Shown one piece after another: positions 1 through 9,226 of a DNA stretch of 64,000 nt. The notes beneath the pieces were generated by a model. The model was given only the letters and a program-made list of their open reading frames with translations, was not told the origin of the DNA and searched no databases. Origin of the DNA: Algisphaera agarilytica (GTDB taxonomy: Bacteria; Planctomycetota; Phycisphaerae; Phycisphaerales; Phycisphaeraceae); assembly GCF_014207595.1 (NCBI RefSeq), contig NZ_JACHGY010000001.1, positions 3,044,836-3,108,835 on the forward strand. Reading direction: 5' to 3'. The translations under genes and the position numbers were made by a program. The stretch's first letter is position 1, and each line of letters starts with the position of its first letter.

Positions 1-393
1 TCTGCGGTGGTTGTGCTCGGGGCTGATACCCTCGAAGAACGGGCGGTCGTAGCCGCGGTATGAAGAGATGTTCCAAACCTGGTCGCTGCCGATGATCACC
101 GCGTCGAGGTCTTGATTGGAGCCTGCGAGGGATGCGATATCGTTGTGCGTGTTTTTACTTAGGTGCAACGCTTTCTTGCGAAAACTACCGAACTTCAACC
201 GCTTCTTGGCCGTCACCCAGGCCGTGCCGGACCTGAGGCCGAAGCGGTTGTAGTGCTTCCGGGCGGACTCGGGGCGGTAGTCGATCACCCGGACGTCGTG
301 CCCGGCTTTTTCCAGATAAGACTGCGTTGCGTAGGTTTGTAAGACTGCGCCGAAGTTGTCGGCGGCGTGGAAGGTCAATATGCCGATACGCAT
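1..393 (-). CDS. Polysaccharide pyruvyl transferase family protein (C-terminus beyond window)
   Basis: The ATG at 393 opens a frame that runs off the left edge, so only the first 131 residues are visible. The start MRIGILTFHAADNFGAVLQ and the later DAVIIGSDQVWN (residues 97-108) are hallmarks of the CsaB/WcaK-like pyruvyl transferase family. Members add ketal pyruvate or act as related transferases on surface polysaccharides, in the cytoplasm. An AAGGA-like Shine-Dalgarno lies about 11 bases before the ATG. The gene is divergent from the flippase at 511 with 117 bases between, and fits the exopolysaccharide locus that follows. The family is clear; the exact substrate is unknown. Confidence 0.85.
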   Translation of the reverse strand, partial: MRIGILTFHAADNFGAVLQTYATQSYLEKAGHDVRVIDYRPESARKHYNRFGLRSGTAWVTAKKRLKFGSFRKKALHLSKNTHNDIASLAGSNQDLDAVIIGSDQVWNISSYRGYDRPFFEGISPEHNHRR

Positions 394-444
394 CTTGCAG
401 AATCCTTTCTACGCTCCAACACATCGAACAGGGGTCGATATTAT

Positions 445-463
445 GGCGTAGCTTAATTACGCC
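445..463. promoter_or_regulatory. Small dyad in divergent promoter region
   Basis: GGCGTA (445-450) and TACGCC (458-463) form an inverted repeat in the AT-rich gap between the divergent pyruvyl transferase and flippase genes. The position suits a regulator site or a small hairpin in the leader of the minus-strand gene. No regulator can be named. Confidence 0.2.
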
Positions 464-510
464 GGATAGACGGCGCAGCCTCGATATCCGCGAAACTATA
501 CCAAAACGAC

Positions 511-1992
511 ATGGCTCAGACCCAAAGCAACAACCTTGGCCAACGCGCGGCTCAGGCGCTTGCTTGGACACTGCTGCTCACGTTGTTTTCAAAGGTCATT
601 TCACTGGGCGGGCAGGTCGTTTTGGCTTGGCTCCTCGCCCCCCGGGCGTTCGGTTTGATCGGCTTGGCGTACACGCTAACGGCGTTCACCGCGCTGCTAC
701 AGCGGGCCGGGATCCGAGAGGTCCTGGTCCACCGGCACCGGCGTTTTCACCTGTGGGCGACGCCGGGATTCTGGATGTCCCTGACGTTCGGTGTGCTGAC
801 ATCGGCCGTGATGTTGGGGATGGCCCCGGTCTTGGCCAGGGTCTACGGCGAGCCCGAATTGGTCGGGCTGATCATGGTTCTGGCCCTGGCCGCACCGATC
901 AACGGCGTCGCCTCGGTCGCCGATGCGAAGCTGCAGAGCCAGCTACGTTTCGGCCTGATCTCGCGGGTCGGGATGCTTCAAGCCATCCTCACCATGGGGC
1001 TGACCATCTTGTTCGCCTGGTTGGGTTTTGGGGCATACAGCTTCGTGATGCCCCAGCCGATTGCGGCACTCTTTAACCTAGTCTGCCTCTGGCGCGCCGC
1101 CGACGTTTCGGTGACGGGCAAGCCCCGCTTCAGTTGTTGGCGTTACCTGCTCAGCGACAGCTTGGTCATGCTGTTGGGCAGCGTGTTGATTGCCGTGATC
1201 GCTCAGGGCGACTACTTCATCCTGGGTCTGGTGCTGGACGCCACGGAGGTCGGCCTCTATTTCTTCGCTTTCAACTTGTCGATTCAGGTCATTACGTTGT
1301 TTAGCAGCCAGTTCACGCGCGTGCTGTTTCCGACCCTTGCATCGATCGACGATCCCTACCGCCAGACCGAGGTCTATCTGCGGGTCAGCCGGATGTTGAC
1401 CCTGGCTGCGATGCCGTTTGCGGGCATGCAGATCCTGATCGCCGATCCGCTGATCCGCCTGATGTTTGATGAGCGTTGGTATCCCGCCATCACGATCTTT
1501 CAGGTGCTCAGCCTCGCGACCGTGTTCCGCGTGGTCAGCACCTCGGCGGGTAGCCTGCTTCAGGCGCAGGGCCGATTCAAATTTCGGCTCTACATCTTTT
1601 GTTGCTACACGCCGATCTTCCTGGCTGCGGTGTATCTCGGGACGGTCAGCCGTGGAGACGCGGTGGGGGCCGCGCTCGGCGTGTCGTCGTTCTACTCGGT
1701 GATCGGTTTCCTGCACGTCTGGCTGATCAGTCATAAATACGGCGGGACGTGGAAGGACATCGTGACGATTTATGCGGCGCCGCTAATCGCCACCGCCTTG
1801 TCGATGGGGATCGCGTGGTTGGCGATGGAGCAGCTGCCGGATGCGACCCCGATCGGCAAGATCGGCTGCATCGCCCTGGGGATCGCGTTGATGTTGCCGA
1901 TCTACGTCTTGGTCGCCCGGCTGCTCGCACGAGAGATTTTTGACGAGATCATCCAGCGGCTGATGAAACTGGTGAAACGAAAACGCGGGTAA
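511..1992 (+). CDS. Polysaccharide flippase (Wzx / MATE-like exporter)
   Basis: This 493-residue protein is made almost entirely of hydrophobic helices, about 12-14 by eye. It opens with an amphipathic stretch and RAAQALAWTLLLTLFSKVIS, typical of the oligosaccharide flippase (Polysacc_synt_3, MOP) superfamily. Members flip undecaprenyl-linked repeat units across the inner membrane before polymerisation. A Wzy-like polymerase at 7841-9226 supports a Wzx/Wzy-type pathway. The C-terminus is very basic (KLVKRKRG), consistent with a cytoplasmic end. There is no Shine-Dalgarno; a TATACC hexamer at 497-502 lies eight bases before the ATG, suggesting a nearly leaderless mRNA. The family is secure; the sugar is unknown. 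Confidence 0.88.
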   Translation: MAQTQSNNLGQRAAQALAWTLLLTLFSKVISLGGQVVLAWLLAPRAFGLIGLAYTLTAFTALLQRAGIREVLVHRHRRFHLWATPGFWMSLTFGVLTSAVMLGMAPVLARVYGEPELVGLIMVLALAAPINGVASVADAKLQSQLRFGLISRVGMLQAILTMGLTILFAWLGFGAYSFVMPQPIAALFNLVCLWRAADVSVTGKPRFSCWRYLLSDSLVMLLGSVLIAVIAQGDYFILGLVLDATEVGLYFFAFNLSIQVITLFSSQFTRVLFPTLASIDDPYRQTEVYLRVSRMLTLAAMPFAGMQILIADPLIRLMFDERWYPAITIFQVLSLATVFRVVSTSAGSLLQAQGRFKFRLYIFCCYTPIFLAAVYLGTVSRGDAVGAALGVSSFYSVIGFLHVWLISHKYGGTWKDIVTIYAAPLIATALSMGIAWLAMEQLPDATPIGKIGCIALGIALMLPIYVLVARLLAREIFDEIIQRLMKLVKRKRG

Positions 1993-2195
1993 AACAGTCC
2001 CCGGTTTTTGCAATCGGTGTGACGCGGTGGAGTCGCGCGCTTGTTTTCTGATACACGGGTGAAACGTTAGTACTTCATGAGTTCTCGCGATTACGAGAGC
2101 CTCACTGGAGCCCATGTTTGGGTGATTTCGTTTTACGCAACGCTAGGGCGAAAGCCCCGCGGCTGCGGTGAGTGAATTGAAAGAAACGGTCGGCA

Positions 2196-3152
2196 CTATT
2201 GCCGTTCGCTTTCGGCACCCCACCGGCTCCGGATCATGCCCCAGAACCGGTTGTAGTGCACGAAGGTGGCGACGACAAAAACTTTCAACAGGGCCAGCCA
2301 TCCATGCGTCCGCCATACCGGCGATCGGTAGGCCCGCCCGAACATGTAGAAGGGCGGCAGCAAGGTGCGGGCGACGGTTTTCCAGAAGTGGAAGGTGAAG
2401 GGGCGGTACTTGCGGCCCTGGCTGATGCGGGTGTCCATGCGTCCGCCCGCGTGGCGGCGGGCCTGGCGGAGCAGGTCTTCCAGCGTGAATCTTGCGGGGT
2501 GGAGTACCAGCACATCGTCGACAAACGAAAAGGTTCGGTCGGCTTCGTTGAGCCGGTTGCCCCATTCTTTGTCGCCACCGGATTTGAGTTGGTCGTCGAA
2601 CATGCCGTGACGATCCATTTCCTGACGCCGGGTGATCATGTTGGCGGTGGCGGCAAAGTCGAAGACTTCGATGTTGCTCTTCTGGTTCAGGCCGAAAATC
2701 ATGTCGAACAGCTCGACGCCCCGCGGAGACTCGGGTTCTTTTGGGAACAGATCGATCCGGCCGCCTAGATACCCGAGGGCCGGATTATCGAGCAGAAACT
2801 TGATGCCATGTTCCAGCCACGAGGGATCGGGGATGCAATCCGAGTCGGTGAACGCGAGCAGCTTGGAGGTGGTGGCGTTGATCCCCGCGTTGCGGGCGGC
2901 GTACGACCCCACCTTGGTTTCCTTGATGATCCGGGCGAAGGGGAAGCGTTCGACGATCTCGGGCTTCCAGTCGCTGGAGCCGTTATCCACGACCACCACT
3001 TCGAAGCAATCCGCAGGAAGGGTCTGGGCCGCGAGGGCGTCGAGGCACAATTCGAGCCGTCCCCAATCGTTGAAGTGGGGGATGATCACCGCAATTTCAG
3101 GAGCTTCTTGAGTCGTGATCGAGGCTCCTTCGTCGGTTTGCGTTTGGGCCAT
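2196..3152 (-). CDS. Family 2 glycosyltransferase
   Basis: A 318-residue GT-A fold enzyme. Visible elements are the strand PEIAVIIPHFNDWG (18-31), VVVVDNGSSD (52-61) and the metal-binding TDSD (102-105), in the usual GT2 order. A hydrophobic, Trp-rich C-terminal segment may attach it to the membrane. The open frame continues upstream to 4397, but that part is antisense to a real gene. I therefore place the start at the ATG at 3152, which gives the normal N-terminus. The gene converges on the flippase and is divergent from the glycosyltransferase at 3201, 48 bases away. It probably adds one sugar to a lipid-linked repeat unit. Confidence 0.88.
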   Translation of the reverse strand: MAQTQTDEGASITTQEAPEIAVIIPHFNDWGRLELCLDALAAQTLPADCFEVVVVDNGSSDWKPEIVERFPFARIIKETKVGSYAARNAGINATTSKLLAFTDSDCIPDPSWLEHGIKFLLDNPALGYLGGRIDLFPKEPESPRGVELFDMIFGLNQKSNIEVFDFAATANMITRRQEMDRHGMFDDQLKSGGDKEWGNRLNEADRTFSFVDDVLVLHPARFTLEDLLRQARRHAGGRMDTRISQGRKYRPFTFHFWKTVARTLLPPFYMFGRAYRSPVWRTHGWLALLKVFVVATFVHYNRFWGMIRSRWGAESERQ

Positions 3153-3184
3153 GTGCTTCGCCTTCTCCGGGCTCGGTAAGATAT

Positions 3185-3190
3185 TATAAT
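3185..3190 (+). promoter_or_regulatory. Consensus -10 box TATAAT before the 3201 gene
   Basis: A perfect TATAAT ends eleven bases before the ATG at 3201. No convincing -35 is seen 17 bases upstream. If it is used, the transcript would have a leader of only a few bases. Confidence 0.4.
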
Positions 3191-3200
3191 TCGCCAAAAC

Positions 3201-4388
3201 ATGCGAAATCTTCTTTTCTACGAACCCGAGTACACCGGCCACCACTACCCCTACCTGGCTCGGATGATCCCGGGCTTTGTCCATCCGGAGATCAACATCG
3301 TCTTGGCGACCACGCCCGAGGGGGCCGCTTCGGATCACTACCAGCGGTTTCTCGCGCCCCTGGCCGAGCACTTCACGCTTGTGACCGATTGCCAACGGCT
3401 CGGCGACACGCCGTACAAGATCGCGGCCAACCGTCTCAAGGAGATCAAGCGGCTGCAGCAACGACACCAGTCGGATCACGTGTTCGTGGCCTATGCGGAC
3501 GGGGTCTGGCAGGTCCAGGCGGTGCGCTCTTTGCTGCCGTGGGAAAGCACGAAGCGTTCCTACACGCTCGAGGGCATTCTCTACCGCGGTGAGTTCAGCT
3601 ACCCCAACAACCATTCCCGTTCGGCGAAGCTCAAGCGGTACCTCTTCCGCCGGGTGTTGGCCAAGGGCATGTACGATCGGCTGCACCTCGATGACGAATT
3701 CCTCCACGAGTTCGCCACCTCCATCAAGCCGAACCGGCAGACCCAACTCGAGCTGGCGGTGAACCCCGTCGAGTTTTTCGAGATCGATCGGGCACAGGCA
3801 CGGCAACGCCTCGGGCTCCCCGCGGAAGGGCGGATCGTCTCGCTCTCGGGGGTGATCGATAACCGGAAAGGCGCGGACCTGTTGGTCCGTGCGTTCATCT
3901 CGGCTTTGGAGCAGGGGCTGGAAGACACCTCGTTGCTGTTGGCGGGCCCGCACTACGACGACATCAAGGCGGTGATCCAGCAGCCCGAGATTCAACGGTA
4001 TTTCGACTCCGGCCAGATCATTTCCCTTGATCGTTTGCTGGACGAGCAGGACATGTTCAGTGCCGCAGCGGCGGGTGATTTGGTCGCTGCGCCGTATCCC
4101 AACCACTCGGGGCGTTCGAGCATCATCCTCTGGGCCGCGGCGGCGGGCACGCCCGTGCTGGCGACCGACCGGGGGTGCATTGGTCATGTGGTCGAAACCG
4201 AGAGCCTCGGCAAAATATGCGATGTCGCGGATCTCGAAGGATTCACCAAGACCCTGCTCGCGAGCTTGGACGAGCCGTGGTCGGACGCCGATCGCGAACG
4301 GGTGATTGGTTATGCCCAGCGCCACTCGGTGGAGAACTACCGCACGCTGAACGCGAAGCTGATCTTGTCGCAGCTCGACGCAAGTTGA
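3201..4388 (+). CDS. Glycosyltransferase, GT4-like (GT-B fold)
   Basis: A 395-residue protein starting MRNLLFYEPEYTGHHYPYLA. The C-terminal half has the GT-B nucleotide-sugar half: IDNRKGADLLVRAF, then SLLLAGPHYDD, then NHSGRSSIILWAAAAGTPVLATD. That matches the GT4 arrangement of a small loop plus a conserved donor-site helix. It probably acts at the inner-membrane face on a lipid-linked glycan. It is the only plus-strand glycosyltransferase between minus-strand neighbours, so it is probably transcribed alone from the TATAAT just upstream. Donor and acceptor cannot be read from the sequence. Confidence 0.8.
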   Translation: MRNLLFYEPEYTGHHYPYLARMIPGFVHPEINIVLATTPEGAASDHYQRFLAPLAEHFTLVTDCQRLGDTPYKIAANRLKEIKRLQQRHQSDHVFVAYADGVWQVQAVRSLLPWESTKRSYTLEGILYRGEFSYPNNHSRSAKLKRYLFRRVLAKGMYDRLHLDDEFLHEFATSIKPNRQTQLELAVNPVEFFEIDRAQARQRLGLPAEGRIVSLSGVIDNRKGADLLVRAFISALEQGLEDTSLLLAGPHYDDIKAVIQQPEIQRYFDSGQIISLDRLLDEQDMFSAAAAGDLVAAPYPNHSGRSSIILWAAAAGTPVLATDRGCIGHVVETESLGKICDVADLEGFTKTLLASLDEPWSDADRERVIGYAQRHSVENYRTLNAKLILSQLDAS

Positions 4389-4439
4389 CCGACCCAACCG
4401 CGTGGGGGTTGCTGTTGTGTTGCCCGCCCGTGCTTGGAT

Positions 4440-5591
4440 TTACTGGCCGTGAATGGCGCGGGTGATCCCCGACACCATGTTGGGGAGGTTGTAGTCGTTG
4501 CGGGCGGTGCTCAGGGCGTTGCGTGACAGCGCTTCGAGCTGAGCCGGGTCTTGCAGAACCTCGTCGAGGGCTTGGGCCAACCCTTCGGCGGACTGGTCGG
4601 CAAAGGTCTTGCCGTTCACGCCATCGGCGATCGCTTCGAATTCCGGGTTCTGGATGTCGGCGTTGTCGCCGGTGATGACCGGGAGGCCGTAGCCCATGGC
4701 GTGGTGCACGCTCAGCCCGATGTTGGAGGGGTAGCAGAAGACTTTGGCGGTCAGGAACCAGGGCGCGATGTCGTCCTCACCGTAGATCGCGCCGGGGAAG
4801 ATGACGCGGTCGGCGATGCCCAGCTCTTTGGCGAGTTGTTGCAGCCGAGTGGCTTCGTCGTTGACCTTGCCGATGAGGTGGGCACGCAGGTTGGGTCGGC
4901 TTTCGGAAAGCGACGCGATGGCGTGAAGCAGCAGATCGACACGGTTGGCCGGGTCGAAACGTGAGACGTAGAGCATCGTGTCTGCGTCGTCGGGGAGGCC
5001 TTGTTCTTGGCGGAAAGTATCTAGGCGAGCGGGATCGGATTGCCAAGCCTGGCGTGCGGCCTGGATCGGTTCCTGGTCCAGGCAGTTGGGGGCGACAAAG
5101 ACGTTGTCGGGGTCGACGCCGTCGGCGATGTAGCGGTCGGCCACGGTCTTTGAATAGAACAGGATGCCGTCCGCCATCAGGCCGACCCGACGCCGGAGTT
5201 TCGCGCGGCGGGGGGATTCGTTCTTGGAGTAGCCGTGGCCCCAGACCACGGTGCGGACACCGTTTTTGCGTGCCTTGCGTGCGGCCAGGGGCAGGCTCAG
5301 CCACCGGCTGTTCCAGACCGTGATCAGCACGTCGGCGTGTTTCGGGTCGGCGTACTTGAGCTGTGCGGGCTGCCAGACAAACGGTCGGCGTTTGCCGATG
5401 CCGACGTGGGCGTGGGGCTCGAACGAACCTTCGAAGCCGTCGGGCTCGACGTTGGGGATCCCGGGGTCCTGGCCGTAGACAACCTTGAGGTCGATCCCGG
5501 GCTGCTTGGCCAGCAGGCGGTACACCGGCACGCGGTACTTGGCCAGCGAGGGCTGGATGATGACGACTCGGGTTGGCGAAGAAGTAGTCAA
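4440..5591 (-). CDS. Glycosyltransferase family 4, last gene of the EPS run
   Basis: About 383 residues in a GT-B layout. The N-terminus RVVIIQPSLAKYRVPVYRLL binds acceptor. The C-terminal half contains LYVSRFDPANRVDLLLHAI and MGYGLPVITGDNADIQNPEF, the donor-site E-containing region. No ATG fits. A TTG at 5591, 19 bases after the upstream stop at 5611, gives a natural start (TTG-ACT-ACT-TCT), while the frame further upstream is antisense or overlap sequence. It follows the GT4 gene at 5611-6786 closely and is probably co-transcribed. Start confidence is moderate; family confidence is high. Confidence 0.82.
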   Translation of the reverse strand: MTTSSPTRVVIIQPSLAKYRVPVYRLLAKQPGIDLKVVYGQDPGIPNVEPDGFEGSFEPHAHVGIGKRRPFVWQPAQLKYADPKHADVLITVWNSRWLSLPLAARKARKNGVRTVVWGHGYSKNESPRRAKLRRRVGLMADGILFYSKTVADRYIADGVDPDNVFVAPNCLDQEPIQAARQAWQSDPARLDTFRQEQGLPDDADTMLYVSRFDPANRVDLLLHAIASLSESRPNLRAHLIGKVNDEATRLQQLAKELGIADRVIFPGAIYGEDDIAPWFLTAKVFCYPSNIGLSVHHAMGYGLPVITGDNADIQNPEFEAIADGVNGKTFADQSAEGLAQALDEVLQDPAQLEALSRNALSTARNDYNLPNMVSGITRAIHGQ

Positions 5592-5610
5592 GGGACGATG
5601 GCTTTCGAGT

Positions 5611-6786
5611 TTAGTCGTCGGGGTTGGGGGTGAGCTGGCCGTAGACGTCGATCCACCGGCGGCCGATGTTCTTCCAGTCGAAGTGTTCGAGCGTCGTCGA
5701 TCGGGCGCGACGCCCAACGTCGGCCAGGTCGTCTCGGCGGATGGTCTGATCAAGGCTCTGGCGGAGCTGATCGACGTCCTGGACGGTGATGGTACCGAGC
5801 TCGTTCGATTCGACATAGCTGGCCAGGTTCACGTGTTCGGAGATCACCAGCGGAAGGCCCGCGGCGCCGGCCTCGGCGACGACGATGCCGAAGTTTTCCT
5901 GGTAGCTGGGCAGCACGAAGAACGACGCGTCGACCATCGCTTCGATCCGCTCGGCTCCGCGCTGCATGCCCACAAAGAACATCTCTTCGTCTTCCACCAT
6001 GCCCAGCGATTTCGTCAGTGCTTGCAGCGATTCGAGGTAGGCATCGTTCTCCGGCGGGCCCGCGACCACCAGACGCCAGTCGGGGTGTTGCTCGCGGAGC
6101 TGGGCGAACGCGGGCAGGAGCAGTTCCAGCCCTTTCTTGTGGTGCAGCCGAGACAGGAACAGGGCGTAGGGCTTGTCGCCGAGCTTGGGGTAGCGGGCGC
6201 GGAAACGCCCCGCGTCGGGGAGCGGATCGAATTCATCGAGGTCGAGTCCCAGGGGCACGACCATCGGCTTGCCGGGGTAGCCGAATCGACCGACGCTTTC
6301 GCGTTCCTCATCGGTGGTGAAGTGGAACGCGTCGACGTGTTTGAGGTGTTTGCGGAGTCGCCAGGCGAGGTAGATCTGTTTCTTGAGCTTGCTTTGTTCG
6401 AGGCTCCAGCGATCGAGCATGCCGTGGGGGGAAAGCATCGCAGGGCGGCCGAGCTCTCGCGCCAGTTTGAACGCCAGGTGTAACGGTTCTTCCCACAAAC
6501 CGTGGACGTGGACGACATCGTGGGCGGGGATCTGCTGTCGCAGGGTGGGCTCAAGATCGGGGTGGCGACGGAGCGAGCCGGAGGTGGGGCCGAGCAGTGT
6601 GACATCGACCCCTTGCTCGGTGAGAAAGGGCGCGAAGGTCTCCACGCCGTCCTCGGCGTACGTCGCGACCACGCTGACCTTGATCCCGGCCTGGGCCTGG
6701 GCGGAGGCCATTCCGGACAGGGCCGCGGAGGTGCCGCCGGCCAGGATGTCCAGCGTCGGGATGACGTGCAGGGCTTTGAGACTCAT
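5611..6786 (-). CDS. Glycosyltransferase family 4
   Basis: A 391-residue GT4 enzyme. The N-terminal glycine loop is HVIPTLDILAGGTSAALSGM. The C-terminal domain has LFLSRLHHKKGLELLLPAF and the ENFGIVVAEAGAAGLPLV motif, the EX7E signature for nucleotide-sugar binding and retaining transfer. It is cytoplasmic or peripheral to the inner membrane. It sits 61 bases after the unknown secreted protein gene and 19 bases before the next glycosyltransferase, consistent with one long operon. Confidence 0.9.
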   Translation of the reverse strand: MSLKALHVIPTLDILAGGTSAALSGMASAQAQAGIKVSVVATYAEDGVETFAPFLTEQGVDVTLLGPTSGSLRRHPDLEPTLRQQIPAHDVVHVHGLWEEPLHLAFKLARELGRPAMLSPHGMLDRWSLEQSKLKKQIYLAWRLRKHLKHVDAFHFTTDEERESVGRFGYPGKPMVVPLGLDLDEFDPLPDAGRFRARYPKLGDKPYALFLSRLHHKKGLELLLPAFAQLREQHPDWRLVVAGPPENDAYLESLQALTKSLGMVEDEEMFFVGMQRGAERIEAMVDASFFVLPSYQENFGIVVAEAGAAGLPLVISEHVNLASYVESNELGTITVQDVDQLRQSLDQTIRRDDLADVGRRARSTTLEHFDWKNIGRRWIDVYGQLTPNPDD

Positions 6787-6847
6787 GGGGTCCCCTCGTT
6801 CTCGGTGGGTTGGGCATTCAGACCGGTGGCCTGATCGGATACGAAAC

Positions 6848-7795
6848 TCATTGTGGGTTCAGCCAACGATTCAGCTTGTTGGCTTGCCAGATCTCATGAT
6901 TCAGTTGTGCGGCGACGCTGTAACCCTGGGCCAGTTTCTCTTGGGCGATCGCGGGGGTCAGCTTGCGTTCGGTGAAGAGCTGGATGACCTCGCCGTGGCT
7001 GTGGGCGTCGCGTTCCATCCCGCGAGCATCTGCGTGGCGGGTGGGGTCGCTGCGTTCCCAGAAGGACTCCACGCTGATCATCGGCCAGTTGTGGAGGTGG
7101 GGTTTGTTGGTATCGGGTCGGGCTTCGACGTAGACCCGCACGCCGCTGTCGCGGAGGTCGCGGATGAATCGGAAGCCCGGGTGGTTTTCGGGCAGGTCGG
7201 CTGATGAGTCCACCGCGATCGACATACCCGCGGCGAGGGGTAACGCCACGCTGGCCCAGGCGCGTGCCTGATAGCCTTCTTCGTCGCTCGCGTCTTTCAA
7301 CGCTTCAAACCCGGGGGCTTCGTCCAGGCGTCCGAGGTAGCAGATCACCTCGACCGGATCGCCTCCCGACCACCGACCTTCCACCACTGGTTTCCACGCT
7401 TCGACAAACCCCTCGACCAGCCAATCGTGGCCCTGCTCGTCAGCGTTGAGCGAACCGTCGAAGGCCATCGTGTTGTTTGGCAGCTCGTGTCCGAAGGGGT
7501 TGTGCAGCAGCACACGGCGGATTCCGCCTTCCAGCCCGGGCCTGACGCGCATGAATACGAACTTCCCCCAGCCGCTTTGTCGCAGGTCCCAGCCGACGTA
7601 TCGGTCCTCGGGGGTGGCGCTCGATCCGCCGATGAGGAACCAGGAGACGACGTGCTTCTCGGGGCTTGTCGTGATTGTCGCTTCGACGGGTTCGTCCGCG
7701 CTGAGGGTGCAGCAGAGACTCAACGCCACGACGCAAGCAACGCCTTGAATCCAATAGCGCAGGGTCGAATAGCGTTGCGTAGATGGATTAGTCAT
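6848..7795 (-). CDS. Secreted protein of unknown function in the polysaccharide operon
   Basis: I do not recognise this 315-residue protein. It begins with a hydrophobic segment WIQGVACVVALSLCCTLSA that looks like a signal peptide cleaved near residue 33. Mature features include VSWFLIGGSS, a long DSSADLPENHPGFRFIRDLR region and VYVEARPD, which read like alternating strands and helices of a barrel-like fold, and a helical C-terminal tail (LFTERKLTPAIAQEKLAQ). It lies between the Wzy-like polymerase and two glycosyltransferases, with 45- and 61-base gaps. An envelope role linked to the polymer, such as a glycan-modifying or glycan-cleaving enzyme, is only a guess. Confidence 0.7.
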   Translation of the reverse strand: MTNPSTQRYSTLRYWIQGVACVVALSLCCTLSADEPVEATITTSPEKHVVSWFLIGGSSATPEDRYVGWDLRQSGWGKFVFMRVRPGLEGGIRRVLLHNPFGHELPNNTMAFDGSLNADEQGHDWLVEGFVEAWKPVVEGRWSGGDPVEVICYLGRLDEAPGFEALKDASDEEGYQARAWASVALPLAAGMSIAVDSSADLPENHPGFRFIRDLRDSGVRVYVEARPDTNKPHLHNWPMISVESFWERSDPTRHADARGMERDAHSHGEVIQLFTERKLTPAIAQEKLAQGYSVAAQLNHEIWQANKLNRWLNPQ

Positions 7796-7840
7796 AGGGT
7801 CAACCCGCCACTGCCATCAACGATCCGTGCGGCGCAGGCG

Positions 7841-9226
7841 CTAGCCCGCACCTCCCACCGGGGTGGGGTTGAGCGTGGTTTGTGAGACAGGGGTGAGGGA
7901 GTTCCGCATGAACATACGGCTGAGGAACAAGCAGAAGTAGATGCCCACCAATCCGCCCACGATATTGATCGTGAAGACCGTGAGGTCGCCGCGTGGGAAT
8001 GCGATGATGTGGCCCGAGACCGAGGTCACGAAGGCGACCATGAAGAAGTTTTTGGGGTAGCCCGAAAGCTGGTCGTCGACCCAGCGCAAGAAGGTTCCGA
8101 TCAGGAGTGGGTACAGCCACACGGCGATCCAGAACACATCCTGCACCACGTGCGCAACGATGCCGGGCCCCCAGTTGATGTAACCGAAACTCCATTGGCC
8201 GAGATCGCGTGGGAAGGTCTGCCCCAGGGCCTCGGGCTTGTCGGGCCAGACGGCGCGGGGCACGGGGTTCACGGCGACGGCCATGAGCGAGTGCAGCGGC
8301 CGACGCTCCCACGTGGGGTCGTACAGGAACAGCTCTGCCGCACCTACCGAAATCGACGCGGTGTCCCCGCCCAGCAGCCCGGAGCTCAGCATGATGTCGG
8401 GCCTCGTGGAGCGCTGGACCGTCATCCGGACGTTCTCCACGATGTTGCGGGCTTGTTCTGACCGGCTGGTCATCATGACGTTGCCGACCCGGTGGCGGAT
8501 GCCCGAGTAGCCGCCGAGCAGCTGGCCGACGATGAGGCCGGCGGCCAGGGTCGTCAGGACGATGCGGTAGCGGAAGGTGAACGGCTGGGCGCGCGTCCAG
8601 TAGATGATGATCACGATTGCCAGAAGCAGCGACAGGAGCGGGCGTCGCCCCGTGGTGCCGATCATGCTCAGCAGCAGCGACATCGCAAACGAGGAGCAGG
8701 CCAGCCCCGCCCACAACGGGTTGGATTTGTCTTGAATCCAGCGGTAAAAGCACAGCGCGGCGACGCCGATCGACAGCGGTTGGCCGCAGAGGTAGCCGAA
8801 CTGAGCGATGCCTGGCAGTTGAACCAGCACCAGGCCGCCGAAGAAGGAAAAGAACAGCCCCAGCAGGATAAACAGGCTAAACCCGGGGGACCCGGTCGCG
8901 GGCACACTCTTAAACGTCAGGTATTTCCACGGCACCCAGCGGGGGTTTTTGTATGACAGCACCAGCACGCCAAAAAACACCCAGCTCAAGACGATGTAAG
9001 CCATGACGGCACGCGGCGTGAAGTCCGCGTACCGGGCCATCTGAAACTGGTCCCAATACGTGGCGGCCTGGATCGAAGAGACGCCCATGAAGTTCATGTA
9101 ACCGAGCATGAACAGGTTCTTGGACGTGACCAGGTGTTCCTTCATCTTCAGATAAGGAACGATGATCCACCACAGCGACACGAGTATCGTGACGACACCG
9201 TGCCAGATGAGTAAATCTTTATACAT
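7841..9226 (-). CDS. O-antigen/oligosaccharide repeat-unit polymerase (Wzy-like)
   Basis: A 461-residue integral membrane protein with about a dozen hydrophobic helices. A loop with GTTGRRPLLSLLLAI followed by helix-RAQPFTFRYR is common in Wzy-type repeat-unit polymerases. Wzy joins lipid-linked units in the periplasm. I start at the ATG at 9226, not further upstream, because a strong GAGGAGGA Shine-Dalgarno stands seven bases ahead. The first eight bases overlap the end of the acetyltransferase gene, showing translational coupling. Wzy proteins are poorly conserved, so the call rests on topology and context. Confidence 0.8.
   Translation of the reverse strand: MYKDLLIWHGVVTILVSLWWIIVPYLKMKEHLVTSKNLFMLGYMNFMGVSSIQAATYWDQFQMARYADFTPRAVMAYIVLSWVFFGVLVLSYKNPRWVPWKYLTFKSVPATGSPGFSLFILLGLFFSFFGGLVLVQLPGIAQFGYLCGQPLSIGVAALCFYRWIQDKSNPLWAGLACSSFAMSLLLSMIGTTGRRPLLSLLLAIVIIIYWTRAQPFTFRYRIVLTTLAAGLIVGQLLGGYSGIRHRVGNVMMTSRSEQARNIVENVRMTVQRSTRPDIMLSSGLLGGDTASISVGAAELFLYDPTWERRPLHSLMAVAVNPVPRAVWPDKPEALGQTFPRDLGQWSFGYINWGPGIVAHVVQDVFWIAVWLYPLLIGTFLRWVDDQLSGYPKNFFMVAFVTSVSGHIIAFPRGDLTVFTINIVGGLVGIYFCLFLSRMFMRNSLTPVSQTTLNPTPVGGAG

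Noticed and set aside
2085-2105. Small hairpin TCTCG...CGAGA between flippase and GT2 genes
   Set aside because: A five-base stem with no U-tract on either strand is too weak to call a terminator.
2168-2190. GAATTGAAAG following a GCTGCGG stretch, also near 16905, resembling the end of a CRISPR repeat
   Set aside because: There are only two isolated partial matches 14 kb apart, no spacer-length periodicity and no cas genes.
3153-4397. Open frame continuing the minus-strand GT2 gene upstream to 4397
   Set aside because: It is antisense to the clear glycosyltransferase at 3201-4388, and its translation is Arg/Gly-rich without domain signatures. The ATG at 3152 gives a normal GT2 N-terminus.
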